The notes beneath the pieces are model-generated. The model made no database searches. It was not told where the DNA came from and worked only from the letters and a program-made list of their open reading frames with translations. Source: Gammaproteobacteria bacterium (GTDB lineage Bacteria > Pseudomonadota > Gammaproteobacteria > Chromatiales > Sedimenticolaceae). From it: a stretch of DNA of 5,467 bases. Where the stretch lies: positions 1 to 5,467 of the forward strand of contig JAGRHB010000147.1 in assembly GCA_020445245.1 (NCBI GenBank), read 5' to 3'. Each line of letters starts with the position of its first letter. Position 1 is the stretch's first letter. The translations under genes were made by a program, and so were the position numbers. Positions 1-5,370 of this stretch are shown here, in pieces.

Positions 1-858
1 CAGGGTGATGAACTCGAGGGCTTCTCACTGGGGGCGGTCGACTTCGTTACCAAGCCGATCGAACCGGTCATCCTGCAGGCCAGGGTACGCACCCAGATCG
101 AGTTGTCGTCGGTACGCCGTGCACTGGGCGAGGCCAATGATCACATGGCGATCGAGCGCGAACTTGTCGCACAGATCATCATCAGCATGCGTACGGACGA
201 CCAGTTCTTTGAGGAACGACTGAGCTGGGTCAGCCACTCGCACGATACCGCCGGTGGCGACGTCGTGCTGTCGGCCAGGCGCCCCAACGGCGACGAGCAC
301 GTGCTGATCGGCGACTTCACCGGGCATGGCCTGCCGGCGGCCGTGGGTACACCCCTGGTGTCGCATCTGTTTTACTCGATGACTGAGGCCGACCGGCCCC
401 TGGACGAGATCCTGCCGGAGATCAACAACGTGCTGGTCAAGCGACTGCCGGTGGATATCTTCATGGCGGCAGCAGCCGTATGCATTCCCGCAGACGCAGA
501 AGAAGCCGATCTGTGGAGTTTCGGCAACCCTGACCTGCTTCATCGTGGCGCTGACGGCCGTTGGACTCAGATAGTGTCGACCGAGCTGCCAATGGGCATC
601 GTGCCGCAGTCGGGGCCCTACGCCTCCTGTCGGCAGCAGCTCGTCGAAGGCGCGGCGCTATATCTGATGACAGACGGTCCCATAGAAGCCGTTTGCCCTT
701 CGGGCGAAATGTTCGGACTGACCCGCTTGAAGGACGCGCTGGAACGGCACACCACATCGCTCCAGTCTGTGATAGATGAAGTGCTCGACCAGGTGGCCAA
801 CCCCAATGAAGTGGACGACATGACCATCATAAGAATCGACGGCGGCATCCGCCGGTAG
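1..858 (+). CDS. Response regulator fused to a PP2C/SpoIIE-type phosphatase, 5'-truncated
   Basis: The reading frame is open from base 1 to the TAG at 856-858, giving 285 visible residues; the start lies upstream of the window. Residues 1-35 are the end of a receiver (REC) domain, with the conserved lysine-proline (K18-P19) after a GA.DF.TKP motif. A helical linker (about 36-75) leads to a SpoIIE/RsbU-like PP2C phosphatase. Visible metal-site motifs are GGD (D87), GDFTGHG (D105), TDG (D225) and DDMT (D272, D273), so the enzyme looks active. Such REC-PP2C proteins dephosphorylate serine or threonine on STAS-domain anti-sigma antagonists, with the receiver gating activity in the cytoplasm; the partner is not visible here. 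No kinase domain follows PP2C, unlike HsbR-type proteins. The REC tail resembles that of the next gene (GF..GAVD....KP...P...QARV.T), suggesting duplication. Most of the receiver, including its phosphoacceptor Asp, is outside the window. Confidence 0.9.
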   Translation, partial: QGDELEGFSLGAVDFVTKPIEPVILQARVRTQIELSSVRRALGEANDHMAIERELVAQIIISMRTDDQFFEERLSWVSHSHDTAGGDVVLSARRPNGDEHVLIGDFTGHGLPAAVGTPLVSHLFYSMTEADRPLDEILPEINNVLVKRLPVDIFMAAAAVCIPADAEEADLWSFGNPDLLHRGADGRWTQIVSTELPMGIVPQSGPYASCRQQLVEGAALYLMTDGPIEAVCPSGEMFGLTRLKDALERHTTSLQSVIDEVLDQVANPNEVDDMTIIRIDGGIRR

Positions 859-862
859 CTAT

Positions 863-870
863 AAGGACGG
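863..870 (+). promoter_or_regulatory. Ribosome binding site of the HD-GYP regulator gene
   Basis: AAGGA at 863-867 lies 8 nt before the first ATG at 876, in the 17 bp gap after the preceding stop. It supports the first of the tandem ATG codons (876 and 879) as the start. It also shows that the two regulator genes can be translated from one message, because there is no room for a separate promoter within the gap. Confidence 0.75.
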
Positions 871-875
871 CAGCC

Positions 876-1940
876 ATGATGGAAGCGACACGCAGACAGA
901 GCATACTGGTGGTCGATGACACCCCTGAGAATATTGACGTCCTCAAGGGCATCCTGGCGGCCCGCTACAGCGTACGTGCCGCAACGCACGGCGAACTCGC
1001 GCTGCGGATCGCGGACAAGCAGACACCCGACCTGATACTGCTCGACGTGATGATGCCGCAGATGGACGGTTACGAGGTCTGTCGCAGGCTCAAGTCGAAT
1101 CCCAAGACGGCGGACATCCCGGTGATCTTCGTGACCGCGAAGACCGAGACCGCGGACGAACAGACAGGGTTCGATGTCGGCGCAGTCGACTACATTATCA
1201 AGCCGGTCAACCCGGCGCTGGTGCAGGCGCGGGTCAAGACCCACCTGGCACTTGCCGATCAGCAGCGCGCCTGTCGCATGCAGGTCGTCGAACGCACGCA
1301 AGAGCTCGAAGAGGCGCAGAAGGCCGCGATATTCATGCTGGGTGACGCCGGCCACTACAACGACAACGACACTGGCGCACACATCTGGCGGATGGCTGCC
1401 TACTCTGCCGCGCTGGCCAGCGCCGTGCATTGGCCGGTCGATCGCGCTCACCTGCTGCAGCTTGCCGCGCCGATGCACGACACCGGCAAAATCGGCATTC
1501 CCGACAGCATCCTGAAAGCCCCGCGCAAACTCACGGCTGAGGAATGGGAGATCATGAAGACCCATACCGAGATCGGCCACAAGATTCTCAGCAAGAGTCG
1601 AACAGAACTCTTTCAGCTTGCCGCAACGGTCGCCCTGTCGCACCACGAACGCTGGGATGGCAGCGGCTATCCACATGGTCTGTCCGGTGACGTGATCCCC
1701 GAGGGTGCGCGCATCGTGGCGATAGCCGACGTGTTCGATGCCCTGACGATGCGTCGTCCCTACAAGGACGCATGGCCTGTCGAAAGGGCACTCGCGACAC
1801 TGCAGCAGGACGCCGGCAGCCATTTCGATCCGCAACTCGTGCAGACTTTCATCGCTATCAAGGACGAGATCCTGCGGATCAAGGCGAAATGGGACGACCG
1901 CGAGGAGACGGTCAGCGGCGAGCCGACACAATACACCTAG
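876..1940 (+). CDS. Response regulator with HD-GYP cyclic-di-GMP phosphodiesterase domain (RpfG-like)
   Basis: This is a complete 354-residue protein. The receiver domain (about 8-125) has acidic residues D14/D15, phosphoacceptor D57 in LLDVMMP, T87 and K109-P110. A short charged helix (about 128-150) joins it to an HD-GYP domain (about 152-340). The signature is complete: N.DTGAHIWR (D165, H169), HD at 201-202 in HDTGKIGIPD, H230, H235, HHE at 256-258, GYP at 264-266, and DALT..RPYK at 288-297. HD-GYP enzymes hydrolyse c-di-GMP to pGpG or GMP at a metal centre in the cytoplasm, lowering the second messenger; in RpfG this is switched on by phosphorylation from a sensor kinase. The gene follows the REC-PP2C gene by 17 bp and is probably co-transcribed with it, so one phosphorelay may have two outputs. 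All expected metal ligands appear present, so an active hydrolase is inferred. The cognate kinase is not in the window. Confidence 0.95.
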   Translation: MMEATRRQSILVVDDTPENIDVLKGILAARYSVRAATHGELALRIADKQTPDLILLDVMMPQMDGYEVCRRLKSNPKTADIPVIFVTAKTETADEQTGFDVGAVDYIIKPVNPALVQARVKTHLALADQQRACRMQVVERTQELEEAQKAAIFMLGDAGHYNDNDTGAHIWRMAAYSAALASAVHWPVDRAHLLQLAAPMHDTGKIGIPDSILKAPRKLTAEEWEIMKTHTEIGHKILSKSRTELFQLAATVALSHHERWDGSGYPHGLSGDVIPEGARIVAIADVFDALTMRRPYKDAWPVERALATLQQDAGSHFDPQLVQTFIAIKDEILRIKAKWDDREETVSGEPTQYT

Positions 1941-1957
1941 CATTTGCCCACGTCGGG

Positions 1958-2908
1958 CTACAGCCAGCGCCGGCGACGGAATCCCCACAACAGCGCGACA
2001 CCGACCAATACGATCAGCACCAGCGAAATCAGGCCGGCGTGCGGAAGGCCAAGGAGCGGCATATCGGCGAAATTCATGCCGAAATAGCCGACCAGCAGAT
2101 TGAGCGGCAGAAAGATCGCCGATATGCCGGCCAGGAACTGCATCACCTGGTTCGTACGTTGACCATTGGCGGCAAAGTGGATCTGCACCAACGCATCAAT
2201 CGCACCCTGATTCTGCTCGGCATGGCTGCCGACGCGCCGGATGTGATCCTCGAGGTCCTTGAAGCGGATCTCCAGGTTCTGGCTGAAATCCCCGGTGTAA
2301 TCCTCACGCCAGTTCTCGATCACGTTCAGCTGCGTCTCCATCGTGCCGGACAACCAGCGCAGCTGGTTGCGCAGGCGCATCAACAGCCGCCAGTCGTTGA
2401 ACGGATCGGCAGGGTCAAGCAGCCGCTCCTGCCAGCCGGTCAGCAGGCGGTTGACCGGCTCTCGCAGCCCCAGCAGGGCATCGACGACCGCATCGAGCAG
2501 CCGGTGCAGCAGGCTTGCCGCACTGTTCGGGACACTGATGTCCCCGGCCAGCCAGCTGCGGCGCAGATCGAGCAAGCTGTCATCGTCCCGTTCCCGGATC
2601 GTCGCCACCAGGTTGTCCTTGAGCACGAAGACGATCGGCCGGGTGCGCGGATGATGCGCATCCGAGGTCGCATCATAGCCACGAAAAACCAGGAAATCGT
2701 ATTCGCGGGTCTTGTTGAAAAATGGCGGATGCGTGGTGTTGAGCACGTCGGCATCGTGCTGGGCGTGCAGTGGCAACTCGGTGCCGGGCGGAAGCTGCCC
2801 GCGCCAGTCGGGCCCGCTGCGCACCAGGTCGAGCCACACCACGCCGTCAGGCGGTAGCGGCTGACGGGTATCGATCTGGTCTGCCCTTCCATCATGAAAC
2901 CACAGCAT
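1958..2908 (-). CDS. CorA/ZntB-family divalent metal cation transporter
   Basis: This is a 316-residue inner-membrane protein of the CorA superfamily. A long cytoplasmic N-terminal part (about 1-250, helical and charged after about residue 130) precedes two C-terminal membrane helices (about 256-275 and 291-310). The family signature GMN is at 277-279 in YFGMNF, directly after the first helix, and the tail is basic (RRRRWL). CorA proteins are pentameric Mg2+ or Co2+ channels; ZntB relatives move Zn2+. The length and basic ...WL tail recall ZntB, but the intact GMN is typical of CorA, so the metal cannot be assigned. The frame is open back to 3010, but ATG 2908 is chosen because GGGGGAG lies 7 nt before it and the longer forms would overlap the upstream gene. 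It follows the MarC-family gene by 34 bp and converges on the HD-GYP gene with 17 bp between stops. Confidence 0.9.
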   Translation of the reverse strand: MLWFHDGRADQIDTRQPLPPDGVVWLDLVRSGPDWRGQLPPGTELPLHAQHDADVLNTTHPPFFNKTREYDFLVFRGYDATSDAHHPRTRPIVFVLKDNLVATIRERDDDSLLDLRRSWLAGDISVPNSAASLLHRLLDAVVDALLGLREPVNRLLTGWQERLLDPADPFNDWRLLMRLRNQLRWLSGTMETQLNVIENWREDYTGDFSQNLEIRFKDLEDHIRRVGSHAEQNQGAIDALVQIHFAANGQRTNQVMQFLAGISAIFLPLNLLVGYFGMNFADMPLLGLPHAGLISLVLIVLVGVALLWGFRRRRWL

Positions 2909-2915
2909 GGCGATA

Positions 2916-2922
2916 CTCCCCC
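2916..2922 (-). promoter_or_regulatory. Ribosome binding site of the CorA/ZntB-family gene
   Basis: On the minus strand GGGGGAG stands 7 nt before ATG 2908, inside the 34 bp gap after the MarC-family stop. It decides the start against the in-frame upstream ATG codons (out to 3010), which lie inside the MarC-family gene. Confidence 0.7.
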
Positions 2923-2942
2923 GTGTCGCTTGAACAGAAAAC

Positions 2943-3590
2943 TCAGGTGCCCAGGACCGGGAACAGCTGTTTGAGGCCATTGGCGATGACCTCCACGGCG
3001 ATCGCGGCAAGGATCAGACCGAACAGGCGGTTCAACACGTTCAGGCCGATATCACCGAGCAAAGCACCGATCGGTCGGGCGAGCCTCAACACTATCCACA
3101 GGATCAGACACACGAGCGCGATGATCCCGATGACCATAGCCGCATGGTAAGGCGCGGTCGAACGGTGCATTGCGATGATCACGGTGCTCATGGCACCCGG
3201 CCCGGCCAGCAGAGGAACCGCGATCGGCACCACGGCGATACTCGCCCGGGTCGCCGCACTGCGCTCCTCCTGTCGCGAGGTTCGCACCCGGTCGATCTGT
3301 GCCTGCAGCATCGCCAGCGCCATCAGAAACAGCACAATGCCACCACCCACCCGAAACGACCCCAGGCTGGTCCCGAGCCAATGCAGCAGGGTTTCGCCAA
3401 GCAGTGCCATCAGTACCAGTACCGCGGCGACCGTGAGGGCCGCCGTCCTGGCCACGCGGTTGCGTTCAGCGGCGCTGTAGCCATCGGTCAGCGACAACAG
3501 GATCGGGATCGCCATGAACGGGTCCAGGATCACCAGCAGCGCCGTGAAAAAGCGCGAATATTCCGACCAGTTGTTTTCCAATGGGCTCAT
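2943..3590 (-). CDS. MarC-family (UPF0056) integral membrane protein
   Basis: This is a 215-residue, almost entirely hydrophobic inner-membrane protein, the usual length for MarC (about 200-220). Family features are LDPF..IPI at 22-30, T35 followed by the R43/R45 cluster, the glycine-rich FRVGGGI at 79-85, AVP.LAGPGAMS around 124-135 with GPG at 130-132, and a C-terminal NR..GLILAAIAVE segment. About six membrane helices can be placed (roughly 12-34, 48-70, 76-97, 118-140, 146-165, 185-207), with a charged cytoplasmic-looking loop at 99-115. The molecular function of MarC proteins is not established; the old link with multiple antibiotic resistance was not upheld. The start is ATG 3590: the frame stays open to 3869, but residues before MSPLENN do not resemble the family and would overlap the divergent gene. 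No strong Shine-Dalgarno sequence precedes it. It is the first gene of a probable two-gene operon with the CorA/ZntB-family transporter. Confidence 0.9.
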   Translation of the reverse strand: MSPLENNWSEYSRFFTALLVILDPFMAIPILLSLTDGYSAAERNRVARTAALTVAAVLVLMALLGETLLHWLGTSLGSFRVGGGIVLFLMALAMLQAQIDRVRTSRQEERSAATRASIAVVPIAVPLLAGPGAMSTVIIAMHRSTAPYHAAMVIGIIALVCLILWIVLRLARPIGALLGDIGLNVLNRLFGLILAAIAVEVIANGLKQLFPVLGT

Positions 3591-3614
3591 GGATTTCGCC
3601 AACACCACGTCGAT

Positions 3615-3631
3615 GGCGCCATCATGGCACC
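3615..3631. repeat. Imperfect 17 bp palindrome, possible operator
   Basis: Arms GGCGCCAT and ATGGCACC surround a single central C; seven of eight base pairs match, the exception being C3617/A3629. It lies 25 bp upstream of the MarC-family start and overlaps the weak leftward -10 candidate (CATGAT, minus strand), which is where a repressor could act. The owner of such a site is unknown, and a chance palindrome in GC-rich DNA cannot be excluded. Confidence 0.3.
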
Positions 3632-3692
3632 GCTCGAACGTCAGGGACAACGGCAACCGCCCAAACAGGACCATGACAACGCCGGGTTTGGC

Positions 3693-3698
3693 TAGACT
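3693..3698 (+). promoter_or_regulatory. Candidate -10 box for a leaderless HugZ-type transcript
   Basis: TAGACT (4 of 6 matches to TATAAT) ends 6 nt before ATG 3705, so transcription would begin at or next to the A of the start codon. No Shine-Dalgarno sequence is present, as expected for a leaderless message. No good -35 hexamer is seen at 16-18 nt; TGACA at 3674-3678 is too close. Confidence 0.4.
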
Positions 3699-3704
3699 GT
3701 GTAC

Positions 3705-4409
3705 ATGCAGACCGGAGACGAACAAGCCGAGCGTGCGCGGCAGTTGCTGGCCGGGGCCTTTCATGGCGTCCTGTCGACCCATTCGCACGAGCATGAAGGC
3801 TACCCCTTCGGCTCGGTGGTGCCGTATGTGCTCGACGCGAACGGGCTGCCGCTGATGCTGCTCAGCCATCTGTCACAACATACCCGCAACCTCGATGCCG
3901 ACCCGCGTTGCGGCCTGACCGTTATGGAACCCGGCGATGGCGACGTCCAGCAACGCGGGCGCCTCAGTGCGATCGGCGAGGTGCTGCCGGTCGCGCCGGC
4001 GACTGACGCGGGCCACTATTTCGACTACTTTCCGCACAGCCGCCCCTATTACGATCAACTGGGTTTCCGCTTCTACCGTTTCACCCCCAGGCGCTTTCAC
4101 TGGAACGGCGGATTTGCCACCGCGCGCTGGTTTGCCTCCGACCGCCTCATTAGGGCGAATCCTCTGCCACGTGACGTCCGGGCGCGCATCGTGGCGCACA
4201 TGAACCAGGACCACAGCGACGCGCTGTCGCAGTACCTGAACCGGACCGACATACCCTCCGACGCGGCAGTCGCCATGGTCGGTATCGACGCCACCGGCAT
4301 GGATTTGCGCGTAGCCGACACGCTGCACAGGGTCGCGCTGTTACGGCCGATCGCCTCGGCTGACGAAGCACGCGAAGTGCTGGTCGAAATGGCAGCCACT
4401 CGGCCTTGA
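3705..4409 (+). CDS. HugZ-type protein: PNPOx-like split-barrel with C-terminal DUF2470
   Basis: This is a 234-residue soluble, presumably cytoplasmic protein. Residues about 8-145 form a pyridoxamine-phosphate-oxidase-like split-barrel: GVLST at 21-25, YPFGSVVPYVLD at 33-44, LLSHLSQHTRNL at 52-63, and a barrel-closing FHWNGGFATARW at 131-142. Residues about 155-232 are a DUF2470 domain with the hallmark HMNQDHSDAL at 165-174. This two-domain arrangement is that of HugZ/HutZ-type proteins, some of which bind and degrade heme to recover iron; other members bind FMN or have no known activity, so heme oxygenase activity is only a possibility. ATG 3705 is preferred to GTG 3699, which is in frame two codons earlier; neither has a ribosome binding site. 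It is divergent from the MarC-family gene, and a c-type cytochrome gene follows after 72 bp. No heme-uptake genes accompany it here. Confidence 0.85.
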   Translation: MQTGDEQAERARQLLAGAFHGVLSTHSHEHEGYPFGSVVPYVLDANGLPLMLLSHLSQHTRNLDADPRCGLTVMEPGDGDVQQRGRLSAIGEVLPVAPATDAGHYFDYFPHSRPYYDQLGFRFYRFTPRRFHWNGGFATARWFASDRLIRANPLPRDVRARIVAHMNQDHSDALSQYLNRTDIPSDAAVAMVGIDATGMDLRVADTLHRVALLRPIASADEAREVLVEMAATRP

Positions 4410-4436
4410 CAGTTCCCCGCTGCATTCACCTGCAAT
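4406..4436 (+). promoter_or_regulatory. Possible sigma-70 promoter upstream of the cytochrome gene
   Basis: A perfect -35 hexamer, TTGACA (4406-4411), overlaps the stop codon of the HugZ-type gene. The best -10 candidate is TGCAAT (4431-4436; 4 of 6 matches) at a long 19 nt spacing. The rest of the 72 bp gap (4410-4481) shows no hairpin with a T-run, so read-through from the upstream gene is also possible. Confidence 0.3.
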
Positions 4437-4481
4437 CAAGAATTCCGCCTCTCCGCCGCAACAAGCCGCATACGCAAAACG

Positions 4482-5213
4482 ATGACGGCAGACAAGATGA
4501 TGTTATTGAGCACCCTTACCTCTCATCTCCATAACCCGCTTTTTCACACTACCGCAATGATCGGACCGCTTCTGGCCGGCGGCCTCCTGCTGGCCGCTGC
4601 CAGCACGTCAGCCGGTGTCTTGAGTGCTGAACAGCAGCAGCTGCTGGCCGCGGGCAACCCCGCAGAAGCAGCCGGACCGGCCAAAAAGTGCGGCAAGTGC
4701 CATGGGGAAAGCGGTGTGAGCGATGACGACGAAATACCCCATCTGGCGGCTCAGCCGGCAAGCTACCTGTTCAAGCAGCTGCTGGATTTCGCTGCCGATC
4801 GGCGCGACGGTGGACGTATGAACAAAACGGCGCGCAAGTTGAGCGAACAGGACATGGCGAATCTTGTGGCCCTGTTCGCTTCGACCGAACTGCCCCCGAT
4901 GCAAGACGAGCCCTTGCCACCGGAACCTAAACTGGTATCGAGCGGCGACACCGCGCGAAACCTGTCGCCCTGTAAGGACTGCCACGGCGCCGATGGCAAG
5001 GGCAAAGCTGACAAATATGACGCACCCGCACTGGCAGGAATGCCCAGGCCCTACTTTGTCGCGGCGATGCAGTCCTTCAAGGAAGGCAGCCGCCAGAATG
5101 ACGCCGATGCCGTCATGCGCGATGCAGCCAAGACGCTCAGCGTTGCGGAAATCGATGCGCTCGCAGCTTACTACCTCGCACTTGGGAAACGTCAGCCGCT
5201 GCCTCCGCAATAA
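4482..5213 (+). CDS. Exported diheme cytochrome c, c4-like
   Basis: This 243-residue protein has two CXXCH heme sites, CGKCH at 70-74 and CKDCH at 164-168, each opening a class I cytochrome c domain (about 55-135 and 150-235). Likely methionine ligands are M113 (GGRMN) and M212 (DAVM), in the places expected from c4 proteins; the MQSFKEGSRQND segment at 196-207 is especially c4-like. The N-terminus has a hydrophobic stretch (about 26-40) ending in ASTSAG near 40-45, read as a Sec signal peptide, so the mature protein should be periplasmic. Such proteins carry electrons to terminal oxidases or from periplasmic donors; the partner is not shown. The start is uncertain: ATG 4482, 4497/4500 and 4557 are all in frame and none has a clear Shine-Dalgarno site. 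The longest form has an unusually long n-region; ATG 4557 would give a very short signal peptide lacking basic residues. It stands apart from other cytochrome genes. Confidence 0.9.
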   Translation: MTADKMMLLSTLTSHLHNPLFHTTAMIGPLLAGGLLLAAASTSAGVLSAEQQQLLAAGNPAEAAGPAKKCGKCHGESGVSDDDEIPHLAAQPASYLFKQLLDFAADRRDGGRMNKTARKLSEQDMANLVALFASTELPPMQDEPLPPEPKLVSSGDTARNLSPCKDCHGADGKGKADKYDAPALAGMPRPYFVAAMQSFKEGSRQNDADAVMRDAAKTLSVAEIDALAAYYLALGKRQPLPPQ

Positions 5214-5273
5214 GGTCGGTTCACGGGCCGGAATTGCCGAGGGCGGGCACGCCGGCGAAAGACCACGTATTTC

Positions 5274-5300
5274 TAAAGGGTAATTCGAGGCTGCCGATAA
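5274..5300 (+). promoter_or_regulatory. Sigma-28 (FliA) flagellar-class promoter
   Basis: TAAA at 5274-5277 and GCCGATAA at 5293-5300 are separated by exactly 15 nt, reproducing the known FliA consensus (TAAA-N15-GCCGATAA), with a G following TAAA as in the extended form. Transcription would start near 5307, about 64 nt before ATG 5371. FliA promoters serve late flagellar genes, chemotaxis genes and chemoreceptors after FlgM export, so the downstream gene should be expressed with the flagellum. The match is in a non-coding region and in the correct orientation, which makes chance unlikely. Confidence 0.85.
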
Positions 5301-5311
5301 GTACGACAGCC
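5289..5311. repeat. Short inverted repeat over the sigma-28 -10 element
   Basis: GGCTG (5289-5293) and CAGCC (5307-5311) are perfect inverted arms around a 13 nt centre that contains most of the -10 element. GCCGAT also recurs directly at 5293-5298 and 5309-5314. This could be a regulator site or chance; five base pairs is short. Confidence 0.25.
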
Positions 5312-5353
5312 GATGACCACCGCGGATCAGGCTGGCCCACGACAGGCACGAGC

Positions 5354-5359
5354 AAAGGA
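5354..5359 (+). promoter_or_regulatory. Ribosome binding site of the 3'-truncated membrane protein gene
   Basis: AAAGGA lies 11 nt before ATG 5371. The frame has a TGA at 5314-5316 and no other ATG or GTG between it and 5371, so the start is well fixed. Confidence 0.6.
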
Positions 5360-5370
5360 TTCCAACCGAC

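Larger units (their letters stand above)
3591..3704. other. Divergent intergenic region between the MarC-family and HugZ-type genes
   Basis: These 114 bp must hold the promoters for both directions. Leftward, only a weak sigma-70-like pair is seen on the minus strand (TTGTCC and CATGAT, 18 nt apart). Rightward, TAGACT lies just before the HugZ-type start. An imperfect palindrome sits in the middle (3615-3631). No tRNA-like fold, known riboswitch or Fur-box-like sequence was recognised. Confidence 0.5.
5214..5370 (+). other. Intergenic region upstream of the sigma-28-driven gene
   Basis: These 157 bp carry no convincing gene. The first half is GC-rich with only short stems (for example GGCG/CGCC at 5242-5253) and no T-run, so no clear terminator for the cytochrome gene is visible. 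The second half holds the sigma-28 promoter (5274-5300), a short inverted repeat over its -10 element, a predicted leader of about 64 nt and the ribosome binding site. No riboswitch class was recognised. Confidence 0.6.

Noticed and set aside
1946..1958. GCCC/GGGC hairpin between the convergent stops as a bidirectional terminator
   Set aside because: It has only four base pairs and no T-run on either strand, so it is not supported as an intrinsic terminator.
618..1988. Long minus-strand open frame (456 codons) opposite the two regulator genes
   Set aside because: It is antisense to genes with complete REC, PP2C and HD-GYP motifs, its translation shows no recognisable domain, and it overlaps the transporter stop. 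It is a shadow of high-GC coding.
1772..2857. Plus-strand open frame of 361 codons opposite the CorA/ZntB-family gene
   Set aside because: The opposite strand encodes a clear CorA/ZntB-family protein with the GMN motif. This translation is Gln/Arg-rich, without membrane or domain signal, and overlaps the end of the HD-GYP gene.
2909..3010. N-terminal extension of the CorA/ZntB-family gene to 3010
   Set aside because: It runs into the MarC-family gene, while ATG 2908 has a well-placed GGGGGAG.
3591..3869. N-terminal extension of the MarC-family gene to 3869
   Set aside because: It would overlap the HugZ-type coding region by over 160 bp, and the added residues are not MarC-like. The family homology begins just after ATG 3590.
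5225..5256. GC-rich stems after the cytochrome stop as a terminator or c-di-GMP riboswitch
   Set aside because: The stems are short (GGCG/CGCC; GCCGG/CCGGC with a 20 nt loop), no T-run follows, and the conserved bases of GEMM riboswitches are absent.
4864..5283. Plus-strand open frame of 139 codons in another frame of the cytochrome gene
   Set aside because: It is Arg/Pro/Ser-rich, typical of an off-frame reading, and extends only a little past the real stop without its own start signals.
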